DNA from: JAVHLK01 sp043806215 | Lineage (GTDB): Bacteria > Desulfobacterota > Desulfomonilia > Desulfomonilales > Desulfomonilaceae | Reading direction: 5' to 3' | Assembly (NCBI GenBank): GCA_043806215.1 | Contig: JAZDHD010000028.1 | Span: 1-8,183, forward strand | Length of the DNA: 8,183 bases | Shown: positions 6,634-8,183 of the stretch, piece after piece | Numbering within the stretch: the first letter of the stretch is position 1 | Layout of the letters: each line of letters opens with the position of its first letter | Translations under genes and position numbers: made by a program | The notes under the pieces: model-generated | The model's input: only the letters and a program-made list of their open reading frames with translations | What the model was told of the DNA's origin: nothing | Database searches by the model: none

Positions 6634-7995
6634 ATGAATCGAGAAAGCGTCACGTTCAAGCCTTCCCGAAACCTAAGTGATCTAAGCATCCGAGCCAAAA
6701 TGATTCTCTGTGCCTTTATCCCCATGGCAGCGGTGGTCCTCGTAGCCTGCCTCGGCCTCAACGGCCTGTCCCGCATCGTTGCAGCTTCGGAAGAATTGCA
6801 TGCGCTGGCTCAAGAAGCCGGCGGACGACAAGTGCAAAGTGGGAACTCGGGAAAAACCCCGGACCCCGTCCCTGCCGCTGTGGCCGGGCTCAAGACTTCC
6901 ATTGACAAAATTAGAGAAATCGAGACGTCCATTCGCATTCTGCTATTGGTGGGCGCGCCGGGAATAATCGTAATCACGATGGGAACCCTTTTCATACTCG
7001 CGGGAACCATTCGGAAACCATTCCTGCAAGCTGAATCGGTGATCGCCATGGCAAAGCAGGGAGACCTGTCCGAGCGGTTGGAAATAGCTTCCAGCAATGA
7101 GGTTGGCCGATTTGCCCGGGCGCTGAACGACATGCTCGAGTCGGTGCGGGCCCAGATCGCTCAAGTTCTCGAAGGCGTCAGGGTTCTGACCGAAGCCTCC
7201 ACGGAGATCGCATCAACGGGAACGCAATTGGCATCGAGCACGTCGAACGTGTCTTCGGCCGTGTCGGAGACCTCCGCGGTCGTGGAACAGGTCCGGCAGT
7301 CCGCCCGTATGGGTGGAGACAAGGCCAAGAATGTGGCCGAGAGCGCCGCTCAGATGATACGGATAGCCGATTCCGGTACGAGCGCGGCTGAAGACACGGT
7401 TGACAGAATGAATGTGATCAAGGGCCAGATAGAATCAATCCATGAAACGGTGGTGAAACTCAGCGACCACAGCCGGGCCATCGAAGAGATAATCGGCGCG
7501 GTGCAGGACCTGGCCAACCAGTCCAATCTCCTGGCGGTCAACGCCTCCATCGAAGCCGCGCGGGCGGGGGATCAAGGCAAAGGTTTTTCCGTGGTCGCCC
7601 AGGAGATCAAGACGCTCGCCGATCAATCCAAAGAGGCTACGGGCCAGATCCGGCACATACTTGAAGATACGCAGAAATGGGTGAACGCAGTCGTCACGGC
7701 TACCCGGCAAGGCAGCGAAGCCGTGGATGCAGGCGTGGAGCAGTCCGTGGTCGCGGGGGAGGCCATCCGGGCACTCAGTGAAAGCGTGGCGGTTTCCTCT
7801 CAGGCCGCCGGAGTGATTTATGCTCAGACGGAACAGCAATTAATCGGTGTTCATCAGGTATCGGACGCAATGAAAAGCATTGAGGAAGTCATGCGGCAGA
7901 ACCTGGACGCGGCTTCGCAATTGGAGCAAGCTTCCAACAAGTTGAGGGGGTTGCAGACGTCCCTGTCCGAACTGGTGGGAAGGTACCAAGTTTAA
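6634..7995 (+). CDS. Methyl-accepting chemotaxis protein with a short periplasmic region
   Basis: The start is the ATG at 6634, because a near-perfect AGGAGGTG (6623-6630) precedes it. A TTG at 6592 would add 14 residues without such a site. The product has 453 residues. TM1 spans about 23-42, a periplasmic stretch only about 43-100, and TM2 about 101-125. HAMP follows (about 126-178) and then a long coiled-coil signalling domain to the end. The hairpin tip ANQSNLLAVNASIEAARAG (294-312) and then GKGFSVVAQEIKTLA (315-329) match the CheA/CheW-binding region of MCPs. The protein ends in GRYQV, without the NWETF-type tether for CheR/CheB. Family role: transmembrane receptor that controls CheA kinase activity. 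No che or flagellar genes are in the window. The input signal is unknown. A full 4HB or Cache ligand domain does not fit into about 55 residues. Confidence 0.95.
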   Translation: MNRESVTFKPSRNLSDLSIRAKMILCAFIPMAAVVLVACLGLNGLSRIVAASEELHALAQEAGGRQVQSGNSGKTPDPVPAAVAGLKTSIDKIREIETSIRILLLVGAPGIIVITMGTLFILAGTIRKPFLQAESVIAMAKQGDLSERLEIASSNEVGRFARALNDMLESVRAQIAQVLEGVRVLTEASTEIASTGTQLASSTSNVSSAVSETSAVVEQVRQSARMGGDKAKNVAESAAQMIRIADSGTSAAEDTVDRMNVIKGQIESIHETVVKLSDHSRAIEEIIGAVQDLANQSNLLAVNASIEAARAGDQGKGFSVVAQEIKTLADQSKEATGQIRHILEDTQKWVNAVVTATRQGSEAVDAGVEQSVVAGEAIRALSESVAVSSQAAGVIYAQTEQQLIGVHQVSDAMKSIEEVMRQNLDAASQLEQASNKLRGLQTSLSELVGRYQV

Positions 7996-8067
7996 ACGTT
8001 GGCGACGAGTCGGCGGGGCTGGCTCTTAGTGCTCCGGTTCCTAATACGGTCACGGATTTTTCGCGCT

Positions 8068-8117
8068 GAGATTGCTTTCCCGCGTTCTGCGCGGGACTGC
8101 GCTCCTCGCAATGACAT
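8068..8117 (+). repeat. MITE-like dispersed repeat unit, left copy
   Basis: The unit runs from GAGATTGC (8068-8075) to CTCGCAATGACAT (8105-8117). Inside it CCCGCG (8079-8084) pairs with CGCGGG (8090-8095) over a 5-nt loop, and ATTGC (8071-8075) can pair with GCAAT (8108-8112). This matches the pattern of widespread non-coding 'GAGATTGC...CGCAATGACA' repeats recalled from many bacterial genomes. It starts 72 bp after the MCP stop and may serve as its 3' hairpin. Copy number in the genome cannot be seen from here. Confidence 0.6.
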
Positions 8118-8160
8118 CTCGTGGTTGCACGCGATTTCGGTCACGGCACCACGCTGAACC

Positions 8161-8183
8161 ATGTCATTGCGAGCCCGAGGCTT
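8161..8183 (-). repeat. MITE-like repeat, right copy in inverted orientation, cut by the window end
   Basis: ATGTCATTGCGAG (8161-8173) is the exact reverse complement of CTCGCAATGACAT at 8105-8117. The sequence after it (CCCGAGGCTT) fits the reverse strand of a second, slightly different repeat unit that continues beyond the window. The 43-bp spacer also carries an inner inverted repeat, CGTGGT (8120-8125) and ACCACG (8148-8153). Confidence 0.6.

Noticed and set aside
8020..8065. Rho-independent terminator for the MCP gene before the T-run at 8057-8061
   Set aside because: Only a 4-bp TCCG/CGGA pairing with a long loop precedes the T-run, too weak to call.
1..8183. CRISPR arrays, tRNA or rRNA genes
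   Set aside because: No regularly spaced repeats and no tRNA- or rRNA-like conserved segments were seen on either strand by reading.

Overview
The window looks like a moderately GC-rich bacterial chromosome, most likely a deltaproteobacterium in the broad sense (Desulfobacterota, for example relatives of Syntrophobacter or Desulfomonile). That assignment is inference from protein style and gene mix: an Rpn/DUF4351 protein, a TIGR02574-type antitoxin, a RAYT remnant, a multi-PAS hybrid kinase and dispersed 'CATTGCGAG'-type repeats. No marker gene confirms it. Every recognisable gene lies on the + strand, but the gaps between genes are wide (about 190-470 bp), so these look like separate transcription units rather than one operon.

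Left part (1-1344) is accessory debris. It starts with the 3' portion of an Rpn-family PD-(D/E)XK nuclease-like protein with a C-terminal DUF4351 tail. A stretch with no convincing gene follows, then a C-terminal remnant of a RAYT/IS200-like Y1 transposase with short end repeats behind it. The centre-left (1345-2517) is an intact Fsr-like (fosmidomycin resistance type) MFS exporter.

The centre (2887-5829) is a 980-residue soluble hybrid histidine kinase: a charged N-terminus, four PAS domains joined by recurring signalling helices, HisKA with His622, an HATPase domain and a C-terminal receiver with Asp913. A 470-bp gap rich in palindromes follows. Next is an orphan addiction-module antitoxin gene (6300-6532) whose last codons are shifted by one base and which has no toxin partner. 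The right part (6634-7995) is a methyl-accepting chemotaxis protein with an unusually small periplasmic segment. The window ends inside a pair of inverted MITE-like repeats that can fold as one long hairpin.

The two large signalling proteins probably act independently. The kinase would sense something in the cytoplasm and phosphorylate its own receiver or an unlinked regulator. The MCP would feed an unlinked CheA/CheW array. I did not find a clearly new multi-gene system. The points most worth a second look are the frameshifted orphan antitoxin, the terminal inverted repeat, the reduced sensor region of the MCP and the structured gap at 5830-6299.
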